NCBI GenBank assembly: GCA_029339195.1 | Contig: JAPTJF010000490.1 | Span: forward strand, 1 to 44,882 | Source of the DNA: Micractinium sp. NFX-FRZ | Lineage: Eukaryota; Chlorophyta; Trebouxiophyceae; Chlorellales; Chlorellaceae | Reading direction: 5' to 3' | DNA length: 44,882 bases | Shown: positions 32,720-43,015 of the stretch, in pieces | Position numbering within the stretch: position 1 is the first letter of the stretch | Layout of the letters: every line of letters starts with the position of its first letter | Notes under the pieces: generated by a model | Told to the model about the DNA's origin: nothing | What the model saw: only the letters and a program-made list of their open reading frames with translations | Databases searched by the model: none | Made by a program: the position numbers and the translations under genes

Positions 32720-34457
32720 CACGGTCGTGGATCTGCAACTGGTGGCCAGTTGACGGTGCCCAAGGTAGAATCGGAAATGCCGAAAGTGTCAACCCAAGGA
32801 AGAACAAAATCACTGGCTGAGAGGGTGGTACTGAAGGTGCCCCGTGGTGGGTTCTAGAGACAGGCAACCCCTCTCCGGCATGGCAGCCCCCAAGTAAGGC
32901 TTCAGGGAGTCTGTGAAAAGCCCCCGCAGGGCCACAGCTGCGACCAGGATACGATTGGTTTCTGGCCTCTCATTTCAAGACCTTGGATCTTCTCCCACCA
33001 GGCACCGCCTGAGGGCACCTACCTGCTTCGGTTGTCCCTGCGTATCCCTCGCAATGAGGCTGGAGGAGGCTTTGGCCAGCCAGAAGAAGTCTGAATGCAC
33101 GCTTGGAGCAAACTGTCTTAACAGGACCTGTCCAGCTCAGCAACTCACCGTCCTCGGGTGCATCCAGAAGACTAGCGACCTGCTCTGCCCCATAAACGTA
33201 CGTTCTGCCCACTTCAATGCAAATCGACGAGCGACGGGGCGCATGCTGCGCCTGGTTGTGAGCGCAGGGGCGTCTGGCATGCAATCTCCCCGAGGGCGTG
33301 CCGGTGCGCCCGTGCCCGCCCGCCTCCCTGGATCTCAGGATGGAGAACTTCGTGTTCAAACACCCTGTGAGGTCAGGCAGCTCTCCACACTCAGGGTCGC
33401 CCATATGGCTTATCAGCAGCAGCTATAGGCCTTTGGTGTAATACAATCGACAGCGCCGGCACTGTCGCTGGCAGCGGGCGGGCCTGCGCTGGCGCGCCGG
33501 GGAGGCGTCTGTGTGCGCAAGTCCTTGTCTAAGGTGATCCCGCCCCTTCGGGCGCTGCACCAGCTGCGTCTGCGCCACTGAGCAGAGTCCCTTTGCTCAG
33601 TTTCTATGGCTTGCAATGGGCCCATCGCAACCTGGCTTCAGGGTCGCTCTAATTACACCCTTACCCTGGCGCTGATGCAAGAGCTGGGCTCCTCATCCAG
33701 GAGGGGTTAGGCTTCTCACCCCGTGGATCTTGCATCATTGGCGTTCCTAAGGCCGTATGGGGAGGGGTCAAGTTACCCGCAAAGCTGTTGCTTCGCCTGG
33801 GTTTATTCGGTCCCAGGCTGCCCACGCGTGCAGTACCACTCGAGCTCACGCGGCTCAGGCTGCAGTACCACTCGCGAAGCTCAGGCTGCACACACAGCGG
33901 GGCTGGCTGCTGCCTCCGCTAGCTGCGGCGGCCCAGCGGCAGAGCATGCGCAGGCGCTTCTTCCATTCCCTACACTGGCACACACCGACCGCCTGCCATT
34001 ACAAACGCCGCGTGCTGTTGTTAAAGTGCACACGCTGCGTCAAGTAGAGCATCTGGGGTTGGTGCAGGAAGCAGATGCAGGCGGCAGGCGAGGGGTTGGC
34101 AGTGCGACAGCTGCTGCCTGCCCTTGACAGCTGTGTGCATGGCCTGTGGGCATACCTGGGGCACGGGAGACTTCTTTGGGAGTGAGAGTTTTGTAATATA
34201 TATTAATTGTTACACTCATGCAGTCGAATGGGTCGAGCTGCGGTGAGCCGCTGGAAAGCAAACGCTGAAGCGGGACCGGGGAGGAAAGTGGCGGTACACA
34301 GCACCAGACACCGGCACTGAGAGCGAGGGGGAGGCAGGGCTGTACGGTTGCAGGACGCTGCCAGCTGCAGTGCATCACGGCAGGGAGGGAGGTGAGAGAG
34401 AAGGACCATGCAGTGAGGGTGGGTAAGGGTCGATCGCGCTGGAACTCCCAAATTGAA
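32720..34457. other. Intergenic region upstream of copy B with degenerate open frames
   Basis: Holds the promoter of copy B and moderately GC-rich sequence. Overlapping open frames occur on both strands at about 32970-33404 (minus) and 32913-33428 (plus). The minus-strand frame (GDPECGELPDLTGCLNTKF at its start) reads like a decayed exon or element fragment but has no recognised domain. A duplicated GCAGTACCACTCG motif lies at about 33831-33875. TGTAA occurs on both strands near 34192-34214 beside an AT-rich patch (TAATATATATTAATTG), consistent with a 3' end. Confidence 0.45.
34210..34214 (-). promoter_or_regulatory. Possible poly(A) signal TGTAA downstream of the CAP gene
   Basis: TGTAA on the minus strand next to an AT-rich patch. 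It would suit a CAP-gene transcript that includes the open frame ending at 34458. Confidence 0.3.
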
Positions 34458-35150
34458 CTAAATGTGAGAACGGGCGCCGTGAGTAAGGTGCAGGACAATG
34501 GTATCAGTGCTTTGCAGGTACACGTACAGTACATACATGCACACATGGGAAGGCGCCATGGCTGCCATGATGGCCCACGGGCAGCTACCAGATGCCCCGC
34601 TGGTGGGATACCGTTGGCATGCTTTAGGACTGGACTGCTCGTCCATACGTTCGAGGCCCAGGCCGCTTGCATCGATGTGCCCAAGCCCCTCATGTGGCCT
34701 CATGCGCCCACGCGCTGGGCACTGCCCGTGAATGCCAAGCTGTAGTAGCTCCACTCTGGTTTTGAAGCTCAAGAACAGCCCTCGGCGGTGGAGGCTCCAA
34801 ATACCTATAGGCAGAGTAGCAGCAGCAGCAGCAGGGGAAGGCAGCCTGGTGTCAGCATCACAGTGCCAGAGCATCATGCAGGAGTCCTGCCACATGTGCA
34901 GGCCAGGGCCTTGCTGCAGCACTTGTGGGCCAGGCACCGTGCTGCCGCTGCACAGCAGCAATACAACGTGAGGCTGTGCGGCATGCTGCGGCACCGCCCT
35001 GCAAACGCAGCCCCCCGTCCGACGGGTCGCCCGCGCCTCAGGTCTTAGCAGCAGCACCTCCCTGGCAGGGCACGCCTCCAAGCCCGCCCGCGTGGGATAA
35101 CACCCACTGTCGGCATCTGAGGGACGCTTCAAGCACTCCAGCTGCTGCAC
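34458..35150 (-). CDS. Possible alternative C-terminal exon of the CAP gene, or unrelated open frame
   Basis: A long minus-strand open frame of about 230 codons that could follow the 35251 donor in phase 0 via the acceptor GGTGGTGCAG|CAGCTGG. It reads QLECLKRPSDADSGCYPT near its start and is Cys-rich in its first half. No domain is recognised. Part of the plus strand (about 34840-35040) is also open, so this may be chance in GC-rich DNA. Confidence 0.2.
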   Translation of the reverse strand: MQQLECLKRPSDADSGCYPTRAGLEACPAREVLLLRPEARATRRTGGCVCRAVPQHAAQPHVVLLLCSGSTVPGPQVLQQGPGLHMWQDSCMMLWHCDADTRLPSPAAAAATLPIGIWSLHRRGLFLSFKTRVELLQLGIHGQCPARGRMRPHEGLGHIDASGLGLERMDEQSSPKACQRYPTSGASGSCPWAIMAAMAPSHVCMYVLYVYLQSTDTIVLHLTHGARSHI

Positions 35151-35226
35151 CACCACCCAAACCGCCTGCCCCCTGTGCTGTGTGGCGTTTGCCCCTCAGA
35201 GGCAGCAGCCTTTACACTACTGGCCT

Positions 35227-38200
35227 TTACACTACTGTAACCCCGCCCACCTGAGTGTAGTACGAGAGCGAGCCACCCGCGTTTGAGGCACGCCCCACGC
35301 CCAGGTGCTGCACCTGCGCATTCATGATGTTTGCCCGGTGGCCGGGGCTGTTCATCCAGGCGCTGAAGATGGACTGCAGGGCGGTGTCTGGGTTGGGGTC
35401 GTTGGAGGAGGCGACATTCTCGGCAACAATGCTGTAGGTGTAGCCCGCCCGCCACACGCGGGTGGCGGGCGTTGAGCCGTCGCTGCCGTAGTGGCTCATC
35501 TGCCCGGTTGCCGCCTGGTCCTGGCTGTGTGCCTCTGCGGCTGCCGTGAGCTTGGCGTTGAGGCAGAGGGTGGGGAGGCCCGCCTGGGTGCGTGCCTGGT
35601 TCACCAGGCTCAGCATGGTGGCCTGCCAGCCTGCAGGGGAGGGCAGCGGGCACAGCGTGCACAGCGAGGCGCCGTGTGAGCCGAGGCGTGCTGGCGGGGT
35701 GGCCTGGCGGCCGGGCCAGAAGATTGCCTCCCACCGCCGTGTGCATGCATGCGTGCACTGGGGCATGAGCGAGAGCGTGCAGGGAAGCCGGGGAGGGAAG
35801 TGCTGGCCTAAAGCCGTCCTGACAAAGGGATGACTGGGCATTCAGCACAGAACAGTGCACTGCCAAGATAATTGCGCGGCGCTGCTTCATACGCCTGCAG
35901 CAGAGGAGTGCGGTTACCAGAGGCCACAGTGGAAGGTGGCGGTGACGGTGGCGGTGGGCTGCGAACCGGCGGCGGAGGGCGTGGGGATGGTGGTGGCGGT
36001 GGGCGCGGGGGCGGAGGTGGTGGTGGGCTACGTGGAGGTGGAGGTGGTGGGCTGGCACGCTGGGGCGGCGGTGGCGGGCTGGCACGCTGGGGCGGAGGTG
36101 GCGGGCTGGCAGCAGAGCCGCACTTGTTGCAGGTGACGGGGCACCAGTATGTTCCAATGCTGAGCCCCTGGTCGAACCAGCCGGCAGCGCACTTGCCCTG
36201 CTGCGCCCACGTGGCACACCAGCCCACCTGGTCGGCGCAGGCCACTGCAGGTGATGAGCGGGTGGGCAGGGTAGGGGGCGGGGGGGCAGGATGTGCCCAG
36301 GCTGGGGGCACGTGCAGAGCGCCTAAGGAGATCAGCTGCCGCACCCCCACTGTGAAAGCGCTGGCAACGGCTCGAGTGTCCAATCAACTTCCTGGTCGCA
36401 TCGTGCCTTCACAGATTGCCACATCAGCCCCACCAGCTGATGTGCATCTCAGCACTTGATTGCCACTTTGCTGCGGTGACAGGCTGCCTGTGGGGCATAT
36501 GCACACCTGGCGGTGGCCTGGGCGGGGGCGGCCTGGCAGGTGGGGGTGGACGGGGCGAGGGTGGGGGCGGCCGCGCAGGGGGCGGAGAAGGAGGAGGCGG
36601 CCTGGCTGGTGGAGGGCGGGGTGAGGGAGGGGGCGGCCTGGCGGGTGGGGGCGGACGGGGAGAAGGTGGGGGCGGCCGTGCAGGGGGCGGAGAAGGGGGA
36701 GGCGGCCTGGATGGTGGTAGGGGGCGCGGGGATGGTGGGGGCGGCCGAGCAGGCGGCGAGGGAGGGGGCGAGGGTGGGGGGGGACGCGGAGAAGGTGGGG
36801 GCGGCCTGGTTGGTGGGGAGGGGCGGGGGGATGGTGGGGGCGGCCTGGTTGGTGGGGGGGGATGGCGGGAGGGTGGGGGCGGCCTGGCAGGTGGCGAGGG
36901 AGGGGGCGAAGGTGGGGGGGGACGGGGAGAAGGTGGGGGCGGCCTGGCAGGTGGGGAGGGGCGGGGGGAGGGCGGCGGCGGGCGCAGAGGTGGAGGGGAG
37001 GGGCTTGAGCCTCCCAGTGGCGGCGGCTGGTTGGTTGCCACTCCACTGGGCAGCGGTGGCTGTGGCGTGCTGAAAGAGCAGCCTTGGGTGAGGGAGTTGC
37101 CCAGCATCTGCACCCAAGAACATAACACATGAATATAACACATAACAACACATATGAAGGAGGGGGGCAGGTGAGCCCCGGGGAGAGGTGGGTACAGCTG
37201 GCAGGCCGCTTTGTGCAGCTGTACTGCCCTACGGCGCCAAAGCCCCACAGCCAGCGGCACCCCCGCTCACTCACCACTGTCCAGTACAGGTCGCCCGCCG
37301 CCGTCTCCACACGGCCCACGCCTGCGTGGCGGTAGTTTGTGTTCAGAATGGTGCTCAGCTTGGCGGCATCTGCCACCCAGGCGTCCAGCAGGGACTGCGG
37401 GCTCTCGTAGTTCCACGCAAGCAGCTGCGCCAGCGTCCACCAAGCGTAGCCCTGCCGGTTGGCCCGGGTGCCGTAGGTCGACCCGTCGCTGCCGATGCTG
37501 GACAGCTGCCCGGTGGCTGCCATGTCAGCGCTGTGCACCTGCGCCGCGGCGGTGAGGTTGGCGTTGAGGCAGAGCGCAGGGGCGCCCGCCGCCGTGCGCT
37601 GCGCGTTGACCAGGCCCAGCAGCTCAACCGCCCAGTCTGCAGTGGGGGAGGCGCCGCGGGGGGTTAAGTGAAGGAGAGGCATGTGGTGTGGGGAGCAGGG
37701 GGCAGGGGGCGGGTGGGAAAAGCAGTGGAGTGGGGGGAGGGCAGGGGGCGCGGTAGCATGGGTCAGGGGCGGAACGGGGAGGCCAGCGGTCGCTATGGGA
37801 CAGGGTGTCAGCGCCCATTGCACGCATCACAGCAGTGCGTGCACAGCACGGCAGCACAGCCCTGGGCACTGCCTTTTGCTATTGATGCCAACCCTCTGCT
37901 GTGCATGCTGTGTCCCTGCACGCTGGACCCTTCGGGCGTCAGGCGCCTGGCCAACCCCTCTCTGGGTGGCCCCTCTTACCTGACGCGCCCGCAGGTGGCA
38001 GTGGGCTGCCTGGCTGAGGTGGCGGTTGGCGCTGTGGCGGCGGGCTGCGGGTCGGCGGCGGGCTGCCGCGCGCAGGCGGAGGCAGCACCGAGCCAACCCG
38101 TTGCGGTGGCGGCGGGGTGGTGCCAGCACGGGGAGGCGGGGAGGCAGTGCTGCTACATTTGTTGCAGGTGACGGCGCACCAGTATGTGCCGATGCTGAGC

Positions 38201-38826
38201 CCCTGGTCAAACCAGCCGGCAGCGCACTTGCCCTGCTGCGCCCACGTGGCGCACCACTCCACCTTGTCAGAGCAGGCCGCTGCAGCAAGTCGGGAAGTGG
38301 GCATGGAAGCAGGGGGGCCTTGAGTGCGGTTGGAGTTCATGCCTGGGGGCTTGCAATGGCCATGCATGTGGGGGGCCGGAGGAGTAGGCAAATGTGGCGG
38401 GTGAGCAGTGGGCAGCGGTCGGTTGAGGTGCACAGGGAAAGGGGTCGCTACAGTGCGGGATGCCTGCACGTTTAGAAGGCGCTGCGAGCAGAAGGGTGCA
38501 GCAGTGCAGCAGGGGTCGGGTCAGGGCAGCGGCGGGTGGCAGGCGGGCGGCAGGCGGGCGGTGCCGCTGAAAAAGCGCCCATTGCTGCAGCGCTCGCCGC
38601 AGGCCTGGCCGGCCGCTGAGATCGGTTCGGCTCGCTCTTCGCACTGCATTCGGCTGCCGATATCAACCAGCACCCTAGCAGGGTGGCTAGGACGGGCGTC
38701 GTGCGATCGCTGCAGATTTCTCAACGAACCTATGGGGTCTTCCAAACTGGTAGCATGTGCAAAGGAAGCGCAGCAAGCGGTGAGGGCCGCAAGGAGCAGC
38801 AGCTGTGCGGCCGGACCAGGCGGCAT
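35227..38826 (-). CDS. Secreted Pro-rich protein with two ShKT + CAP (SCP/PR-1-like) modules
   Basis: Six exons in phase: 38730-38826, 37980-38279, 37275-37636, 36507-37107, 35918-36244 and 35227-35630, total 2,091 nt (696 aa). Signal peptide MPPGPAAQLLLLAALTACCA. ShKT-like domain 1 at about 35-74 with six Cys (35, 42, 51, 67, 71, 74), then a short Pro/Ser linker. CAP domain 1 at about 133-253, followed by a 200-residue PPPPSPRP-type region like hydroxyproline-rich wall glycoproteins. ShKT 2 at about 456-495, another Pro linker, and CAP domain 2 at about 563-690. CAP2 keeps AHS, SHYG, AEN and SPGHR, the residues expected in the CAP cavity. CAP1 has lost SHYG and GHR. Likely extracellular or wall-bound; CAP proteins bind lipids or glycans, but no activity can be assigned. 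The C-terminus is uncertain: the last exon may end at TAA 35227, or splice at CAG|GTGGGC (35251) into a 230-codon open frame ending at 34458. Confidence 0.75.
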
Positions 38827-40558
38827 GGCGGATACGCTCTGTCAGAGGCCCTCTGCGAAGCGCAAGGCGGGCTTGAAGTTAACCCCCGGCCTTTGCAACG
38901 CAGGCGAATGCATCATGGGGCCAAGATCAAGACACTCGCCGCGCTGGCATTGAGCGGGCAACTAGGGTTGTTGGCGCTGCGCTGAAGCTGCCACGGGTGG
39001 CCCACACCGCGACTGGCCCCTGACAGGCCAGGCACTGCCCGCCTTCTTGGATCATGAATAGTATATGGTGGCCCAGAAAGTGAAAAGAACACCACTTATC
39101 CAACCATGCAACAACCGCCTGCGGTGGCCCTGCCTGTCGGCTTATCCCGGACAGGAGGGCCCGTTGATTGAGCGGCGCCAGCAGCAGCTTGCGTGCACCC
39201 CGCCACGCTTGTGTGCACCCCCTACGAAGCGCTGGAGAGTAGTGAGGGCAGTATAGGACCGTCATGGCGCACGCGAAGGCCTCATGGGGGCCGGATCCGA
39301 GCCACCAACCACGCTGGCACTGAGCGGGCAGGTAGGGTTTTGGCGGCGGCAAGGCAGCTGCAATGAAGCTGCCAAGTCTGGCGCACACTGGGCAAACCTT
39401 TAACAGCAACCATCCAAGCACGTGACAAGCAACTTCGAATTACCCCCTTTGACGGGCTGAGCTCTCGTTGGCGGGCGGCGGCCCGAGAGGCAGCGCTGCT
39501 GAACAGCGTCCTGCCCGCGTGTGGCGCTCTGACCACCTTCCTGCTTCCTCGTTCCACCAGGCAGATCGGGCACTGCCCGTGTGCTTGTATCACTGATGGA
39601 GTTGCGGTGACCGGGATAGCGATTGTAAACAACATCACGTATCTGGCTATGCATCACCCACTGCAATAGCTCTGCATGCCTGTTTATCCCGGACAGGCGG
39701 GCCCGTTGGATGAGCTGACCCGAGTGACGCAAGCAGCCGCTCTTGTGCACGCATGCCATGCGGGAGAAGGGGTGTGCCTGCTGCCGGAATGCATCCGTTG
39801 CACTGCCTTGCCGCTGGCAGCACCATGCGCTGATGTAGATATGAGGGAGGCGCGGCCTTGCTGTGGGCAGGCATTGGGCAAGGTGGGCTAGCCTGCTAAG
39901 AAAGGGGCGTATGCCCGCAGCTGGCGGCACAAGGTCCATGAGCCAGCCAGCAGCATACCGCAGTTTTAGAGGCTTTCACATGGGCTTTGCACGCCACCAA
40001 CGCAGCGCTGGCGGGCATGGCGGCAGGGTGGTCTGCAGCAGGGTTGTTTCGCGGAAAGGGTGGGGCGGGGCACTCCGTTGCGAGCGGCAGCAATGAACAT
40101 TTCCAGCGGGCAGAATATTTAGCGGTGCAGTACACCTACAAGGCACCCTCTTGAAGTAAGACCAGCTGCGAAAAGAACATGAGATGCAGTATGGTAGTAA
40201 GCATCTGGGTAGCAGATGGGTAGTAGCCCTGGCTTAAGCGGCCACATCAGCACGCCGGTGGTCAGGACGACTTGGGTGCCGCCGGGAAGTCCGAAGCAGA
40301 GTATAACACGTTGCGTTGGAACGGCGCAGAGTAGCTGCAGCACAGGCCGCCGCGGCTACGGGCCTGTTGCGCCGGAAGAGGCGTCCTGTCCAGCGCACGC
40401 AGTCGAGAGCTCTCGAGCGCACCCCGGGCGGCCGGCACTCCTCGCACTCGCCAACGCTGGACTTACAGGGGGCGCGCCACGTACCGCCGCCTCCCCGCAA
40501 CCCGCTGACCCCTGACGGTGCCGCCGCCACCACAGGACGTGCTCGCCATGCCAGCGCC
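38827..40558. other. Divergent intergenic region with degenerate duplicated blocks
   Basis: Lies between the CAP gene (minus) and membrane protein copy 1 (plus), so it should hold both promoters. Several blocks occur twice in diverged form: GAGCGGGCA-TAGGGTT near 38952 and 39320; GGCACTGCCCG near 39030 and 39568; TATCCCGGACAGG-GGGCCCGTTG near 39142 and 39686. The spacing grows from 370 to 545 bp, so the second copy appears to carry an insertion. No credible gene seen. Confidence 0.55.
39132..39730. repeat. Two diverged copies of a TATCCCGGACAGG-containing block
   Basis: TATCCCGGACAGG, one variable base, then GGGCCCGTTG and a GAGC at both 39142 and 39686. Surrounding sequence aligns imperfectly over a few hundred bases. 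Probably remnants of an old tandem duplication or a decayed mobile element. Confidence 0.55.
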
Positions 40559-42023
40559 ATGCCGCTCGGCGGCCCCCCTAGCCTGCCGTACCATGTCCGA
40601 TTCAATCTGAAGGACACCGACCTAGCCGTTGCCGTCAGCAACCTTATTGCAGTGGTAGGCTGGCTGGAAACTGCGCTCAGCTGCCGCCGCCCATGGAACG
40701 GGTTGCCGCCACGTGTCCCGGCCTGCATGACAGCAGCAGCCGCGTATGGCAGGCGGGCAGGCCTGACCTGCCCTGCGCCGGTCCACCGGGGATCACCATG
40801 CAGGCATGTGTTGTGATGTCACAGCACACAGCTCCTGCGCGGGGTCTTAAGCCGGGATCGTGATGCCAACCGGCAAATGCTGCCCCGACGTCGACATGAC
40901 CCGCTGCACCTGCTACCGACGCTAACCGACGCCGCCCTGCCCCCGCCACTGCCCTGGATGCTGCCCCCTGCAGGGGATACTGCTGGCTGCATGGGCACGC
41001 GTGGGACGCCACACGTACATCCCCATTAATGCGGCCATCTGCTTTGCCGACATCCTGTGGCGCGTCTGCTGCCGCGCGTCCCCCGGCGGCAGCTACGGCC
41101 GCTGGCGCCACCTGCTGAGCCTGCTGTACTGCCTCAACGAGGCCCTGCTGGGCTCGCCCACGCTCCTGGCCCGCACCTGGCTGGACCGAGTGGGCTGGGA
41201 GGCGCCCGCTGGCTGGGAGGGCACGGCGGTCGGAGCGCTGCGCCACGCTGTCATGTTGGTGCTCGTCAGCCAGGCAATCACGCTGGCGACGCTGTGGGAG
41301 ATCAAGCCCATGCCGCTCTGGTGAGGCGGGCAGGGGGCCAGGCAGGGCAGGCCGCTCCTCCCACAGACCCCGCACTGCTCCCCGACCTGACATGTGTGCA
41401 CAGCACACCGTTGCCTTGCATTCCCAGGTTGGCAGCGCCTTCCCTGCACCCTCCCTCCCTGCACCCTCCCTGTCCCCCCAGCATTCTGCCGTGCACATGA
41501 CAGCTGCAGCCAGCTGACCCGCTGCCTGCCACACCCCACCCACCAACTGCTGCGCAGCTGGGCGCTGCCAGCGCAGCTGCTCAAAACACTCTCCTTCGTG
41601 CGCTTCAACAGCCACGTGTGCGGCAGCTCAGCGCTGGCTGGCCCGGCAGCGCAGCGGCAGCTGCACAGCACCTTCTTGCTGCTGGACTCCTGGCGCTTCA
41701 CCCTGCTGCCGATGATACCGGCGGCGCCCGCGGCTGCAGAGTGTTCAACGCTCCTCGCCTACCTGCAGCTTGCGTTGGGTGTAGCACTGCCTGCCCTGGT
41801 GCAAGCGGCAGCCGAGGCGCGGCTATTCACAAAGCACCAGCAGCAGCGGGGGCAGTGCGGCGTGCCGCCTGAGGCGGGCTTGCATGCACGCCTGTGCGAG
41901 GGATTGGCCAGCGTTTCCGAGCATGTCGACCCGGTCACGTTGTCTGTCATGCTGTGGGTGCTGGGCATCCTGTTTGACGCTTCTCTCGCCCTGAGTGCTG
42001 GCGCAGCGGTGCCCGGTGTGTGA
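40559..42023 (+). CDS. Multi-pass membrane protein of unknown family, copy 1
   Basis: Three exons: 40559-40654, 40974-41320 and 41558-42023 (909 nt, 302 aa). Phases and splice sites match the second copy exactly. Starts MPLGGPPSLPYHVRFNLK. Hydrophobic stretches suggest four to six membrane segments, for example around ICFADILW, LLSLLYCLNEALLG, HAVMLVLVSQAITLATLW, LAYLQLALGVALPAL and VMLWVLGILFDASLALS. Charged or aromatic motifs YGRWRHLLSLL, LDRVGWEAPAGWEG and WEIKPMP are conserved between the copies and are candidates for functional loops. The C-terminal half has a basic/Gln segment (FTKHQQQRGQ). I do not recognise the family. The ATG at 40559 is chosen because similarity to copy 2 starts there. 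No TGTAA found close after the stop. Confidence 0.75.
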
Positions 42024-43015
42024 CTCGTTCTTGTGATCAGCTGTGGTGAATGTATTTGATTGATTGATTGATTGCTTGTGGGCTCGCAAGGCTCATTTAC
42101 ACATTTTTTTAATATTGTTTAAACGGCCATCAAACTCCATGCACTACGCTGGCAGGGGCAGGGGCTTCAGCAGGCTCGCTACTAGCTGTACGGCCATGCG
42201 CTGCTAGGCTCAGCAGGATAAGGGGTGGGTGAGGGTCCTTGAGGGCCGCCCGCAGGCACGACCCTGCATGAGCACGCGGTTTCAAAGGTCTGCCGCATGC
42301 GGAACGGCAGAGGCGCCCACCCACCTTGCCTCCCGTTGTCCAAGGCAGAAACCTCCCAATGCATCCGGACGAAGATGCCTTGCAATGCCTGCACATACAT
42401 ACATGCACTGCGTCTATCAAGCTTCTGGGCTGCCAGGATCTAGCCAGCAAGCAGCATGGCACTGGCCACGGGCAGTGAGCAGCACTGCAGCGCTGCTGTA
42501 GCGGCAGCAGCGGGACGGTGGGTGTGCGAGGTGAGGCCTGCACTCGTGCCCGGTGCAAGACATGCCGGATAAGGTTCACCAGGATTGCAAGTGCCGGACT
42601 CGACTGACAACTGCCCCCTGCCAAAGTATTAGGTTGGGCAGCTGCATGTCCCTCCCCAGAGGAAGATGTATAGGACCCTTTAGGACCGCCGCCACCTCAG
42701 CAGGCCGGGCCGCCCGTAGTTCCCGATGCCAGGAGGACCTACTGCCTACAAGCGGTGTAAAACAGCTCTTCAGCCTCGGGCTCCGTCCCACGCGCCCGGG
42801 CCTCCTGTGCACAGACTGGGCTTGCGCGCCTGAAGACGTTTTAAGTGCATCCGCGCACAGTCGGCCCGCCACGCACTTGCGAGCGAAAACAGCACAACCA
42901 CGAGCGCGTGGCACTGTGCCGCCTCCCCCTTGCGACCCTTGCCACCCCCTCCCTGTGGTGACCGCCCCCGCCGCCCGACGGTCGCCACCTCAAAGAACCA
43001 CACAACCGGCACACC
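42024..43015. other. Intergenic region between membrane protein copies 1 and 2
   Basis: Contains the 3' flank of copy 1, with a (GATT)n run and a T-rich patch, then the presumed promoter of copy 2. Open frames on both strands are present but lack convincing splice context or similarity to anything I know. Confidence 0.5.
42055..42074 (+). repeat. (GATT)n tetranucleotide repeat in copy 1 3' flank
   Basis: Four to five GATT units directly after the copy 1 gene, followed by a T-rich stretch. Confidence 0.85.

Noticed and set aside
36416..37132. Gly-rich plus-strand open frame (GGGGLAGG-type repeats)
   Set aside because: It is the mirror of the Pro-rich exon of the minus-strand CAP gene, which has signal peptide, splice and domain context; the Gly-rich frame has none.
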